From the NCBI GenBank assembly GCA_026417315.1, contig JAOADM010000011.1, forward strand, positions 1-34,263: a DNA stretch of 34,263 bases, read 5' to 3'. The notes under the pieces are model-generated. The model did no database searches, was not told the origin of the DNA, and worked only from the letters and a program-made list of their open reading frames with translations. This DNA is from Limisphaera sp. (GTDB lineage Bacteria; Verrucomicrobiota; Verrucomicrobiia; Limisphaerales; Limisphaeraceae). Both the position numbers and the translations under genes were made by a program. This document shows, one piece after another, positions 24,869 through 33,325 of this stretch. The stretch's first letter is position 1, and each line of letters opens with the position of its first letter.

Positions 24869-25390
24869 TCAACTTCCGCCGGTTTCTTTGGCCTCCAACA
24901 GCCGCTCGATGTGCCGGTCCAAATCGAGCAACGCGCCGGCACAAGTGGCCGCTTCCACCCGGGCCACCATCTCCGCGGTCCAGGCTTCCTCTTCCACCTG
25001 TTCGTGGATGAACCAGTGCAGCATCACCTGCGCCGGATAATCCTTCGCCGTCACCGCCGCTTCGTAGGCGGCGTGGATGCCGCGACTGTTGTTTTGCTCC
25101 ATGGTCCGGGCGTGGCGGGCCACCTCCAGCAACGAGGCGAAGTCACAGCGGGGCGCAGGGATGGCTTCGACTGCGGGGCAGATCCCGCGATCGATCAGGT
25201 GCCGCCCGATGCGCGCCGCGTGTTCGCGCTCCTCGGTGGCTTGTTTGCGGAAGAACCGGGCAAACCCCGGCAGGGTTTGGTGGGCGCACCACCAGGCCAT
25301 GGCCTCGTAGTGATGCGCCGCCATCAACTCGTGATTGAATTGTCGGTTCAACTCCTTGCGGACCGCCTCGGGAATGACTGTGTCGCCCAT
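24869..25390 (-). CDS. Ferritin-like iron-storage protein, 173 aa
   Basis: Ferritins form 24-subunit cages that oxidise and store iron. The four-helix pattern is clear: RKELNRQFNHELMAAHHYEAMAWW (helix A, with E21 and neighbouring Y28), GFARFFRKQATEEREHAARIGRHLIDRG (helix B, with E53/E54 and H57 for the ferroxidase centre), then AAYEAAVTAKDYPAQVMLHWFIHEQVEEEAW (helices C-D, with E/Q ligands). Length matches bacterial non-haem ferritin (FtnA type); the axial Met that binds haem in bacterioferritin is not obvious, so ferritin is preferred. A GGAG lies about 9 bases before ATG 25390. It is downstream of, and on the same strand as, the giant secreted-protein gene, but separated by 206 bases. Confidence 0.92.
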   Translation of the reverse strand: MGDTVIPEAVRKELNRQFNHELMAAHHYEAMAWWCAHQTLPGFARFFRKQATEEREHAARIGRHLIDRGICPAVEAIPAPRCDFASLLEVARHARTMEQNNSRGIHAAYEAAVTAKDYPAQVMLHWFIHEQVEEEAWTAEMVARVEAATCAGALLDLDRHIERLLEAKETGGS

Positions 25391-25596
25391 GGTGACTGCT
25401 CCAGGATTCGTTGCGTTGTTTGTTCGTGCTCAACATGGGCTTTGGCTCCGCTTCCGGCAAGGCCGCGCTGCTTCCGCCTCCGGGAAGGGCGCGGGCTCAG
25501 CCCGGCCGGGGCGATGCGTACACGGGGTTTTTCGAAAACGCCGTGTGTCGCGGGGGGCTTGAAGGACCAACGCAGTGCCGTGGCCGTGCCGAAGGG

Positions 25597-28500
25597 TCAT
25601 GGGTTGTTGAGGGGCTTCATCAGGGTGCCCTGGCGGAGGATCACCTCGTAGCCGGGCGTGGTGACCAGGGCGCGTGCGGTGGCATTTTCGTTGGCGCGGG
25701 AGACCATGGCACCGGCGGCGACCGTTACGGGAAGGATCGTCTGGTTGGGGATCAGGGCGAAATCTCCCACGCGCCGGCCGGTGCCGGTGTTTTGGAACGG
25801 TGCGAGGGTGGCGCTGATCCCGGGCATCTGCCAGGCGCGCAGTTTGTAACTCTGGTATCGGATGTTCTCGACCGAGCGGCGCACGGACTTGCGCTGGACC
25901 GCGCGCCAGATCTCGGTGGCCGCTGCGGCCACGGCCGGATCCGGGTCGAATCGCCGGCCCAACAGGGTGCGCAGAAACGTTTCGTCCGGCACGACATCGG
26001 CGTACGGGTAGGTGGCAAAGACACGTTGCCAAGGCAGCGATTCCAGCGTGACCTCCGTGGGTTCCCTGGGTTGCACATCGATCTTGCGGATGATGGAGTA
26101 GGTGTGACTGAACACCCCCGGACTGAGCTGTGCCTCCAGGGGAATGGCGATGGACAAGATCTTCACGCCCACGGCTTCGGCGCTGCCCAGACCTCCGAAC
26201 GTCTCCACCGAATAGGTCGCTTTGATCTCGTCCTTCAGCTTTTCGAGCGGATGATTCAGCAGATCGCAGAAGGAGGTGGGACGGTTCAGGAAATCCGGGA
26301 TACGTAGGTGCGAGGAAATGTGAAGCAGAGCCCGGCTGATGATCCCGACTCCGTTGGTGGACGGATTATCAGGGGCGTTGGTCAGTACGCGTAAGATGTT
26401 CGGGTAAAGCAGCGGGTCCCCGAGCAAACGGGTGGACGCGCCCCAATTGACGCCGGGAATGGGCAGGTTGGTGACCGTGAGGGAGGTGAAATTCCGGTGA
26501 ATGAAATGGATGGCATCCCGGTTGCTCTTTTCGAAATACGGCTCCATGAACTCTGCATCCACAATTCCGAAAACCAGATTGCGGATCGCGCCGAGGGCCT
26601 GCCCTCCGAGCTCGGGATGTTCACAGGCACCCAGGAAAAAACCCTCGAAACCGCCGCCGGTCACTGTCGCGAGCACGGCTCCGGCCGTCATGTCCACTAC
26701 GAAATCCACCGCCGTGTCGGCCACCAATTTGAGGATCGGTTCGTGGCCTTCGCTCTGGCTGGTCACGACGAGGTCCGGGCGGTTGTCCGCCGCCAGTTGT
26801 TCCCGGACGAGGATGTTGGGCCGGAGCTTCCAGGTGGCGGGGTCCTCGGGGGTGACGTTCGGTGGATCGGTGAGGACGGCGAAGTGCAGGCGAGCCTGCA
26901 CGGCCGTGCGGATGGAACGCTTGCGGTCCTCGTTGTTGGCGAAGCCGTGCACGAAACGTGGTGCCGGGGTACCCAGGAAGCGGTCTTCGCGGATCAACCG
27001 GCCGGTGTCATCGCGCTTGATGAGCACGTCGCGGATGTCGTCCTCGAGGAGCGAATTCCGGGGGTCGATCAATTGGTCGGGGCGGCCGAAGGTGAGGAAT
27101 CCCGCATGAAGTCCGGGGAGGTCCGCGCCCGGGGTCTTGGCCTCGGCCCCCAGCCGCCCGGGGGCATGGCGGGTCCGATCCGCAAACCCGCCCGAGGTGC
27201 CGCCAATGCGGCGAAGAAGATTGGCGTCTGTGAGGGTGAGATCTCCCAACGCGGCCGCGACCACGGGAAGTCCGAGCAGCTCGGCGCTGTTGGGATCCGC
27301 ATCCACGCGCTGGGAGGCGAGGAATTCTGCGACCGATTTCAAGGGGCCGAAAAAGTCGTGAAAGCGGGGCTTGGGGAAGTTGATCGAAGTCGGATCATAC
27401 AACACGCCGTCCAGATCCACGCCAAAGGTGACCCGCTGGACTCCGGTGGGGGTGGGACCGACGTAGCGCGAGCTGTAGGGTCGAAAACGGTCGTCGGTGA
27501 ACATGGGCGCGGCCCCCGGCAGGCCGCTGCTCCGGACGTTGATCACCCGGCGCTGCCAGGCCTGGTCGAGCACGCCGCCGTAGAACTGAAAGGGGAAGAA
27601 ACCGTAGAGAACCGGCTCGTCCGGATGGAAATCAAAGGGCGTGGCGTCGTGATCCACGAACGCAGCCAGGGTCCGGGAAGCCCGGGTTTCGGCAGCCGGA
27701 GAGCCGAAGATCAGAGAATCATCCACACTGCGGTAGGCTCCGTAGGTGGCGTCGCGCGGGTTGGGCGCCTGCACCAGCCGGTCCAGGGCGAAGCCCGGGT
27801 CCGCCAGATCCTCGCGCATCTCGGTCATGAAGTTGTACACGGAAAAGAAACGGACATCGAGAAGGTTCCCGCCGTGTCGGGCCAGAAGACCTTCTGCGTC
27901 TGCGACAGGGCTTACGAAATCCGGGATCAGATCCGGATCGAACTTCTCGCTGAGTCGGCGGGTTTCCGGGTCGAGCCGCCGGTGATCGGTCGGGTCGCCG
28001 AAGACACGAAATTGTCCTCCAAAGGACGGAGCGATTTCGCGGACCAGTTGCCGGACGCGGAACGCGCCGGTCCGGGGATCGACCTCGCGGCGGAAACCGA
28101 CCAGCGGGTTTTCCGGTCTTGCTGAGCGAAAGCTCACCGGCAGCGCGATGTCCTGCTCGGTCAGGAAGCCGTCCCCGTCAAGGTCCTCGCCCGGGTCTTC
28201 CTCTCCATTTCGGTTCGCGTCCCAGGTGGCATGGAGGGAGGGAAGCAAGTGGAGCTCCACCGTTCGGAGGATGCCCCGGAAGACCGGGCGGCCCTGGAGC
28301 TCGAAGAGTACCGAGCCCTCTTCCTCGCGGAAGGGGATCGGCCGGCCGTTCGGGCCGATTTCCCAATAGCCGTAGGCTGCGTTGAGGGGGATGTTGCGGT
28401 CTGACATGGATGGGTGCAGTTCAATCCGGCCGCCGAAGAGCAGGATTTCGCTCACCCACACGGAGCCGTCGGGGAATGCCAGGCGAACCGTGCGGTTTCC

Positions 28501-31500
28501 ATAGCGTGCGCCGGATTCATCGGCCTCGTAGTAGTCGAGGTCCGCACTTACCTCCACGATCAACCGGGCGCCTTCGGTGCGTTGGCTGATGACCCGGATC
28601 CCGGGGTCGGGCTCGTAGGTAGCCCACGTGGAGTCGAACACCAGCACGGCCACGTGCGGTTCGGCTCCCGCCTGGGCGGCGGCGAATTCTGCCGGCCCGT
28701 GCAGCGCGAACGTGGCCCGGTCGGATCCGGGCGGGAGCCTGCCTGCGGTGACGGCGTCACGCACGCGGCGTGAGGCGACCGGGATGGCTGAGGGCAGGGC
28801 GCTGACGCCGCGGCCGGGAAAGGCCAACGTTTGGAACAGATAGGCGGTGTCCGCCGGATTGACATATTCTGCCACGCCCAACGGGACGCGGGTGGCGGCG
28901 ACCAGCACGCCATCCAGGTAATCGAGGAACTCCGTCGGCAGCCCCTCGGGAGCCTGGGGGAGCTGCGCAGGATCCACACTGACGAACCCGGGTCGGAGCG
29001 TCAGGCGCACGGGGCGTCGGATCTGGGTGGGGTCGCGATCTGGTGGCACTGTGAGGTTGAAATGGACAAAGCCGTCCGGATCCGCGGGAAACAGACCCCC
29101 GATCGCGGCCGACTGATCCAGGCGGAAAAACCGGCTGCCCGCGCTGCTGGCCACGAAGGCTCCGCCCAGGACGTAGTTGGTGGTAAACGATGCTTGGTCC
29201 GGCTGATTCGAGCGGCGGAAGCGGCGGACGACCCGCTTGCCCAACCGCTTGGCCACGCCGTCGGCCGCATACAGCCGGGCCACCACGGTCAGGGGGACCC
29301 CGTCGGTAAACCCACCCACCACCGGGGACTCGAATTGCACGCCGGCATATTGCTGCGAGGGCGGCACGAGGATCCCGTCGTCCATCACTTCCTTTCGTGC
29401 CAGCGGCGGCAGTTCGTCAAACTGACCGGCTGCCGGGGCCACGACGTTCACCGCCACGCCCGCCGTGCGCATGCCGGGGTGGTTGCGATAACCGAGCCAA
29501 ATCTCGTGGGGGCCGGTCTCGCGCAGCGTGGTGGGAAACGAACCGAGCTGGCCGTTCCAGACCTCGGCGATCAGGACGTTGGTCAGCCCATTGGGACGCT
29601 TGACGAACCAGGCCAGCGTTTCTCGCTCGTGGTACGAGCCGGCGCCGAACGTGACCTCCGGATGCATCGGGGTGGACAGGAAAGAAGGCGGCCCGGCCGG
29701 CAGTTGCAGGTCGAAATAACTGTTTTGGACGATTGCGGATCCGGCGCTCAGTCCGGCGGCCGGCCGGATGTCCAGCGACGGCGGTTTCAGGTGAATCGCC
29801 AGTTCCACCGGGGGGACACCGGGATCCGAGGGCATGTCCACCACGAACCGGTGTTCCCCGGTGCGCCGGGCCATGAGCCAGAGCTGAACTTCGCCGAGTC
29901 CTGGCGAGAACTGACCCGGGTTGCGGTCACTCGGTCCGCTGGGCAGGAGATGCACGTATTCCGTGGTCTCCACGAAGTGCTTCGGCGCGGGCAACTGAAT
30001 GAAGCCGACAGTTTCCGGGATGTGTGCGACCAGGAACGGTTCGCCCTGCTGGCGCACCCGCAGGATCGTATCGCCCATGAAACGGCTGTTTTGGGTCCGC
30101 GGATTGGTCACCCGGATCCGGAGCGCCAGCCACTCGCTCAGAAGCGCCTCGTTGGTCTGGCCCGTGACCGCTCCGCGCAACTCGGCTGCGAGATTCAACC
30201 GGGTGTACCGCAGGGTTGTGGTGGTGGTGCGGGTGACCACGCCGTCATCGTAGATCATCGTCACCACCCCGGCGCCGGGCGTGTCCCCAAACTCGACGAA
30301 GCCCGTATGGCGCTCGACGCGTGCCACCAGGCCCGCGGTGTGGACCAGCCGGCCGTCCAGCTCGAAATCCCGTACGAGGTTGCCGTCTCCGAGGAACGAG
30401 ACGGCACGATGGCCCGCGCCGGCAAACGAGCTGGTGTTGAAGTTGGTTGCGCCGCGAAAGAAGAAGATGTCCGGCGCCAGGTTCAACAGGACCCCCGGCT
30501 GGGTCACTTCGATTTCATGAATCGGCGTGTCGGGCGCCTGGAACACCACCCCGCTGGCGGTGGGGTTGACGTTAATGACGTGGGGACTCCGTTGCCGCAC
30601 GCTCAACAGCCTCAGATGCACGTCGGGACGCGATTCGACCAGCATGCTGTCCGTGGCCCCCGTGGCCGGGTGGGTGGCGGAGATGGACGCCACTCCCATG
30701 GCGTCCCCGACGGTGATGTTGCCGGAGCCGTCCACGGTCGCGGCCGCGTCGAAGCTGCTTTGGAAGGCGACCTGCCCCGGCCCGAGGATCGAGGTGGTGT
30801 TGTCGGACAACCGCAACTCGGCCGTGACGGTCCCGACGGGTCCTGCTTGAAGCGACACCAAGTGGGGTGGCGAGACCCGGAGCTCGGCCAGCGTGACAGA
30901 GGCGGCCGCCAAGACCGGGCCCTCGAGCGTGGGCGAGAAGCCCACCTCGATCGTCCGGGGCAGATTCGGCGGCATTTTCGGGGGGGCCGTGAACCGACCG
31001 TCCAGATCGATCATCCCAAGCTGCAGGCTCGGGTCGGCGCCCACGTGGCCGTTGATCTTCCAAACGCCCTGGTTCCAAGGCACAAAACCGGCGCCTTCGA
31101 CTTGAGCTCCGACCGCAAACTGCTGAGTGCCGCCCAGGCGCAAGGTCACGGCCGCGGGCGTTACGACCAGGGTGGCCGGCAGCGGATAAACCGTGACCGT
31201 GCCGCAGAAGGTCCGGGCCGGATCGCTCGGGTCTTCCGCGCACACGCGGAAATGGACCGGGCGGCTGATGCCGGACGGGGCCCGATAGGCCGCCGTGGCG
31301 GGATCCGCCGGATGGGGTTCCAAAGTGCCGAGGGCCGCGTTGCCGTTCGTGACCCCATTCACCTTGAAGATCCAGGCGGTCCCGCGCGATGCCTCGTTGA
31401 CCCGGAACAGGATGCTGTCGCCTGCGAACATGGTGACTTCGGAGGGGGTGATTTCGTGCAGCAACACCATGCGTCCCCGATAGAACCGCTGCCCGCCCTG

Positions 31501-31821
31501 AATGACTGCCGGATCGGAGAAGGCGGTGGCGCCTTCGACCAGCTCGTTCGTCAGCACGGCGGACCAGTCGGTCAGGTTGGTTGAGACTTCAACCACCACC
31601 CGTGCTCCCTGGCCGGTGACGTGCACCCGGAACTGTCCGCCGAGGACGCCGCCGGGAACCAATCGCAACGGTTCGTCCGCATGCGCGGCTGCGACCGCAA
31701 GCCAGACGAGGTGGAACAACAAGGAGCAACAAGCAGGGCCCGATCCCGGTCGAGCACGGCAGGGCAGGGGTGTGCAAGACAGTCCCACGCGGGGACGAGA
31801 AGAAGCTGGAATGGAGTTCAT
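25597..31821 (-). CDS. Giant secreted protein of unknown function, 2074 aa
   Basis: The N-terminus has a long basic n-region and a hydrophobic export segment (CCSLLFHLVWLAVAAAHA, residues 31-48). Residues about 75-116 (VEVSTNLTDWSAV...FSDP...QRFYRGR) form a block seen in many verrucomicrobial exported proteins. Ig-like units follow: about 122-215 (ending TAAYRAPSG...FCGTVTVYP), 216-320, and a BIG2-like unit about 325-400. An EF-hand/dockerin-like calcium loop, D-x-N-x-N-G then D-L-D-G-D-G, lies at about 1199-1222. The remaining 850 residues match no family I recognise, and I see no PEP-CTERM, LPXTG or type IX sorting tail at the C-terminus (GTLMKPLNNP). The frame is uninterrupted for 6.2 kb, so the gene is intact. 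It begins a minus-strand unit divergent from dapL. An adhesive, matrix or large extracellular enzyme role are all possible. Confidence 0.85.
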   Translation of the reverse strand: MNSIPASSRPRVGLSCTPLPCRARPGSGPACCSLLFHLVWLAVAAAHADEPLRLVPGGVLGGQFRVHVTGQGARVVVEVSTNLTDWSAVLTNELVEGATAFSDPAVIQGGQRFYRGRMVLLHEITPSEVTMFAGDSILFRVNEASRGTAWIFKVNGVTNGNAALGTLEPHPADPATAAYRAPSGISRPVHFRVCAEDPSDPARTFCGTVTVYPLPATLVVTPAAVTLRLGGTQQFAVGAQVEGAGFVPWNQGVWKINGHVGADPSLQLGMIDLDGRFTAPPKMPPNLPRTIEVGFSPTLEGPVLAAASVTLAELRVSPPHLVSLQAGPVGTVTAELRLSDNTTSILGPGQVAFQSSFDAAATVDGSGNITVGDAMGVASISATHPATGATDSMLVESRPDVHLRLLSVRQRSPHVINVNPTASGVVFQAPDTPIHEIEVTQPGVLLNLAPDIFFFRGATNFNTSSFAGAGHRAVSFLGDGNLVRDFELDGRLVHTAGLVARVERHTGFVEFGDTPGAGVVTMIYDDGVVTRTTTTTLRYTRLNLAAELRGAVTGQTNEALLSEWLALRIRVTNPRTQNSRFMGDTILRVRQQGEPFLVAHIPETVGFIQLPAPKHFVETTEYVHLLPSGPSDRNPGQFSPGLGEVQLWLMARRTGEHRFVVDMPSDPGVPPVELAIHLKPPSLDIRPAAGLSAGSAIVQNSYFDLQLPAGPPSFLSTPMHPEVTFGAGSYHERETLAWFVKRPNGLTNVLIAEVWNGQLGSFPTTLRETGPHEIWLGYRNHPGMRTAGVAVNVVAPAAGQFDELPPLARKEVMDDGILVPPSQQYAGVQFESPVVGGFTDGVPLTVVARLYAADGVAKRLGKRVVRRFRRSNQPDQASFTTNYVLGGAFVASSAGSRFFRLDQSAAIGGLFPADPDGFVHFNLTVPPDRDPTQIRRPVRLTLRPGFVSVDPAQLPQAPEGLPTEFLDYLDGVLVAATRVPLGVAEYVNPADTAYLFQTLAFPGRGVSALPSAIPVASRRVRDAVTAGRLPPGSDRATFALHGPAEFAAAQAGAEPHVAVLVFDSTWATYEPDPGIRVISQRTEGARLIVEVSADLDYYEADESGARYGNRTVRLAFPDGSVWVSEILLFGGRIELHPSMSDRNIPLNAAYGYWEIGPNGRPIPFREEEGSVLFELQGRPVFRGILRTVELHLLPSLHATWDANRNGEEDPGEDLDGDGFLTEQDIALPVSFRSARPENPLVGFRREVDPRTGAFRVRQLVREIAPSFGGQFRVFGDPTDHRRLDPETRRLSEKFDPDLIPDFVSPVADAEGLLARHGGNLLDVRFFSVYNFMTEMREDLADPGFALDRLVQAPNPRDATYGAYRSVDDSLIFGSPAAETRASRTLAAFVDHDATPFDFHPDEPVLYGFFPFQFYGGVLDQAWQRRVINVRSSGLPGAAPMFTDDRFRPYSSRYVGPTPTGVQRVTFGVDLDGVLYDPTSINFPKPRFHDFFGPLKSVAEFLASQRVDADPNSAELLGLPVVAAALGDLTLTDANLLRRIGGTSGGFADRTRHAPGRLGAEAKTPGADLPGLHAGFLTFGRPDQLIDPRNSLLEDDIRDVLIKRDDTGRLIREDRFLGTPAPRFVHGFANNEDRKRSIRTAVQARLHFAVLTDPPNVTPEDPATWKLRPNILVREQLAADNRPDLVVTSQSEGHEPILKLVADTAVDFVVDMTAGAVLATVTGGGFEGFFLGACEHPELGGQALGAIRNLVFGIVDAEFMEPYFEKSNRDAIHFIHRNFTSLTVTNLPIPGVNWGASTRLLGDPLLYPNILRVLTNAPDNPSTNGVGIISRALLHISSHLRIPDFLNRPTSFCDLLNHPLEKLKDEIKATYSVETFGGLGSAEAVGVKILSIAIPLEAQLSPGVFSHTYSIIRKIDVQPREPTEVTLESLPWQRVFATYPYADVVPDETFLRTLLGRRFDPDPAVAAAATEIWRAVQRKSVRRSVENIRYQSYKLRAWQMPGISATLAPFQNTGTGRRVGDFALIPNQTILPVTVAAGAMVSRANENATARALVTTPGYEVILRQGTLMKPLNNP

Positions 31822-31825
31822 TATG

Positions 31826-31859
31826 CCTCTTAACTATGCTTCGCCCCGCGGTTTGTCAA
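31826..31859 (-). promoter_or_regulatory. Promoter and ribosome-binding site of the giant gene
   Basis: On the minus strand a perfect TTGACA (31859-31854) is followed by CATAGT (31838-31833) after 15 bases. AAGAGG (31831-31826) lies 4 bases before ATG 31821. The transcription start would fall within the ribosome-binding site or just before it, so the leader is very short, or a differently spaced -10 box is used. Confidence 0.45.
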
Positions 31860-31927
31860 GCCGGACACGCCCGAGGTATGGAGCAGGACCGGACGCACGC
31901 GCCGCCGTGCAGCAGCGGGTCAGGCTC

Positions 31928-31956
31928 TTGCCGTTCGGGACCGCTTTGGCTAGTGT
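31928..31956 (+). promoter_or_regulatory. Candidate promoter of dapL
   Basis: TTGCCG (31928-31933) and TAGTGT (31951-31956) are 17 bases apart. The predicted start near 31963 leaves a leader of about 40 bases. The -10 box matches only three of six positions. Confidence 0.4.
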
Positions 31957-32002
31957 GCGCCGGTTTTTCGGCTCCGGGAGCGCGGGGCCGGGAAATGAAC
32001 CT

Positions 32003-33250
32003 ATGGCAGCTTCATTCATTCAGGAACGCCTTGCGCAACGGATTGGCGGTCGGAACTACGGCCAGTCCACCGCCATTTACAAATTCGAACGGATCAAGCG
32101 GGCCAAACGGGCGGCGATGGCCGCCCAGCCGGGCCGACGGCTCATCGACCTGGGCGTGGGCGAGCCGGACGAGATGGCCTTTCCCGAGGTGGTGGCCAAG
32201 TTGTGTGAGGAGGCCGCCAAGCCGGAGAACCGCGGGTACGCCGACAACGGCGATGACGTGTTGAAAGAGGCGGCGGCGCGGTACCTGGAGCGGGTTTTCG
32301 GGGTGCCGGGCATCGATCCGCAAAAGGAGGTGATTCACTCCATCGGCAGCAAAGCGGCCTTGTCGATTCTTCCGGCGGCGCTGATCGACCCCGGCGACGT
32401 GGTGCTGATGACGGCGCCGGGCTATCCGGTCTTCGGGACGCACGCGCGCTACTACGGCGGCGAGGTGTACAACCTGCTGTTGCGGCCGGAGAACGGCTTT
32501 TTGCCCGACCTGGACTCGGTGCCGCCGGAGATCCTGGCCCGGGCCAAGGTTCTGGTGCTGAACTATCCGAACAACCCGACCGGGGCCAGCGCCACGCCGG
32601 AGTTCTACGCGCACGTGGTGGAGTTTGCCCTGCGGCACCGACTGGTCGTGATTTCCGATGCGGCCTACGCGGCGCTGGTGTACGAGGGCCGCCCGCTCAG
32701 TTTCCTGGCGACCCCGGGGGCCAAGGAAGTCGGCGTGGAACTGCACTCGGTGAGCAAGGCGTTCAACATGACCGGGTGGCGGTGCGGTTTCGTCGCCGGC
32801 AACGAACTGCTGGTGCGCGCTTACGGAGACGTGAAGGACAACACGGACTCGGGCCAGTTTCTGGCCATCCAACATGCCGCTGCGTACTGCTTCGATCACC
32901 CGGAACTGACGGAGCGGATCGCGGCCAAGTATTCGCGCCGCATGGATCTGCTCGTGCGCGTCTTGCGGGAGGCCGGGTTCGATGCGCGCAAGCCGGCCGG
33001 CTCGTTTTTCCTGTACGTGCCGGCCCCGCGCGCGGCCATCACGCGCTCGGCCAAGCACATTCGCTTTGCCAACGCGGAGGAGGCCGCGCAGTGGCTCATC
33101 ATGGACAAGCTCATCTCGACGGTGCCGTGGGACGACGCCGGCCCGTACCTGCGGTTCAGTGTGACGTTTCAGGCGCCCACGCCGGAGGCGGAGGTGGAAA
33201 TCATGCAGGAGCTGGCCGATCGTCTCTCCGAGGTGCGCTTCGAGTTTTGA
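32003..33250 (+). CDS. dapL: LL-diaminopimelate aminotransferase, 415 aa
   Basis: DapL is a PLP enzyme that converts tetrahydrodipicolinate and glutamate directly to LL-diaminopimelate for lysine and peptidoglycan. It is the route known in plants, Chlamydiae and Verrucomicrobiota. The fold-type I aminotransferase pattern is complete: LIDLGVGEPDEMAFPEVV, SIGSKAALSILPAAL, NYPNNPTGA, SDAAYAALVYEG, and the PLP lysine K252 in SVSKAFNMTGWRCGF. Length matches the family (about 410). ATG 32003 starts the conserved region (ASFIQERLAQRIGGRNYGQSTAIYKFERIKRAKR); the frame is open upstream to 31502 but overlaps the giant gene and is spurious. A related aspartate-type aminotransferase is the alternative, but the N-terminal region favours DapL. 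Confidence 0.88.
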   Translation: MAASFIQERLAQRIGGRNYGQSTAIYKFERIKRAKRAAMAAQPGRRLIDLGVGEPDEMAFPEVVAKLCEEAAKPENRGYADNGDDVLKEAAARYLERVFGVPGIDPQKEVIHSIGSKAALSILPAALIDPGDVVLMTAPGYPVFGTHARYYGGEVYNLLLRPENGFLPDLDSVPPEILARAKVLVLNYPNNPTGASATPEFYAHVVEFALRHRLVVISDAAYAALVYEGRPLSFLATPGAKEVGVELHSVSKAFNMTGWRCGFVAGNELLVRAYGDVKDNTDSGQFLAIQHAAAYCFDHPELTERIAAKYSRRMDLLVRVLREAGFDARKPAGSFFLYVPAPRAAITRSAKHIRFANAEEAAQWLIMDKLISTVPWDDAGPYLRFSVTFQAPTPEAEVEIMQELADRLSEVRFEF

Positions 33251-33325
33251 GTCCGCCGCCGGGGCCGCGGCAGGAGCCGGAGCCGGTCGGCCGGAGGCCC
33301 GCCCCGGCGCGGAAGATCAGTGGGC

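Noticed and set aside
28831-31584. 917-residue plus-strand open frame opposite the giant gene
   Set aside because: Arg/Gly/His-rich antisense shadow; the minus-strand frame has a signal peptide, Ig-like modules and a promoter.
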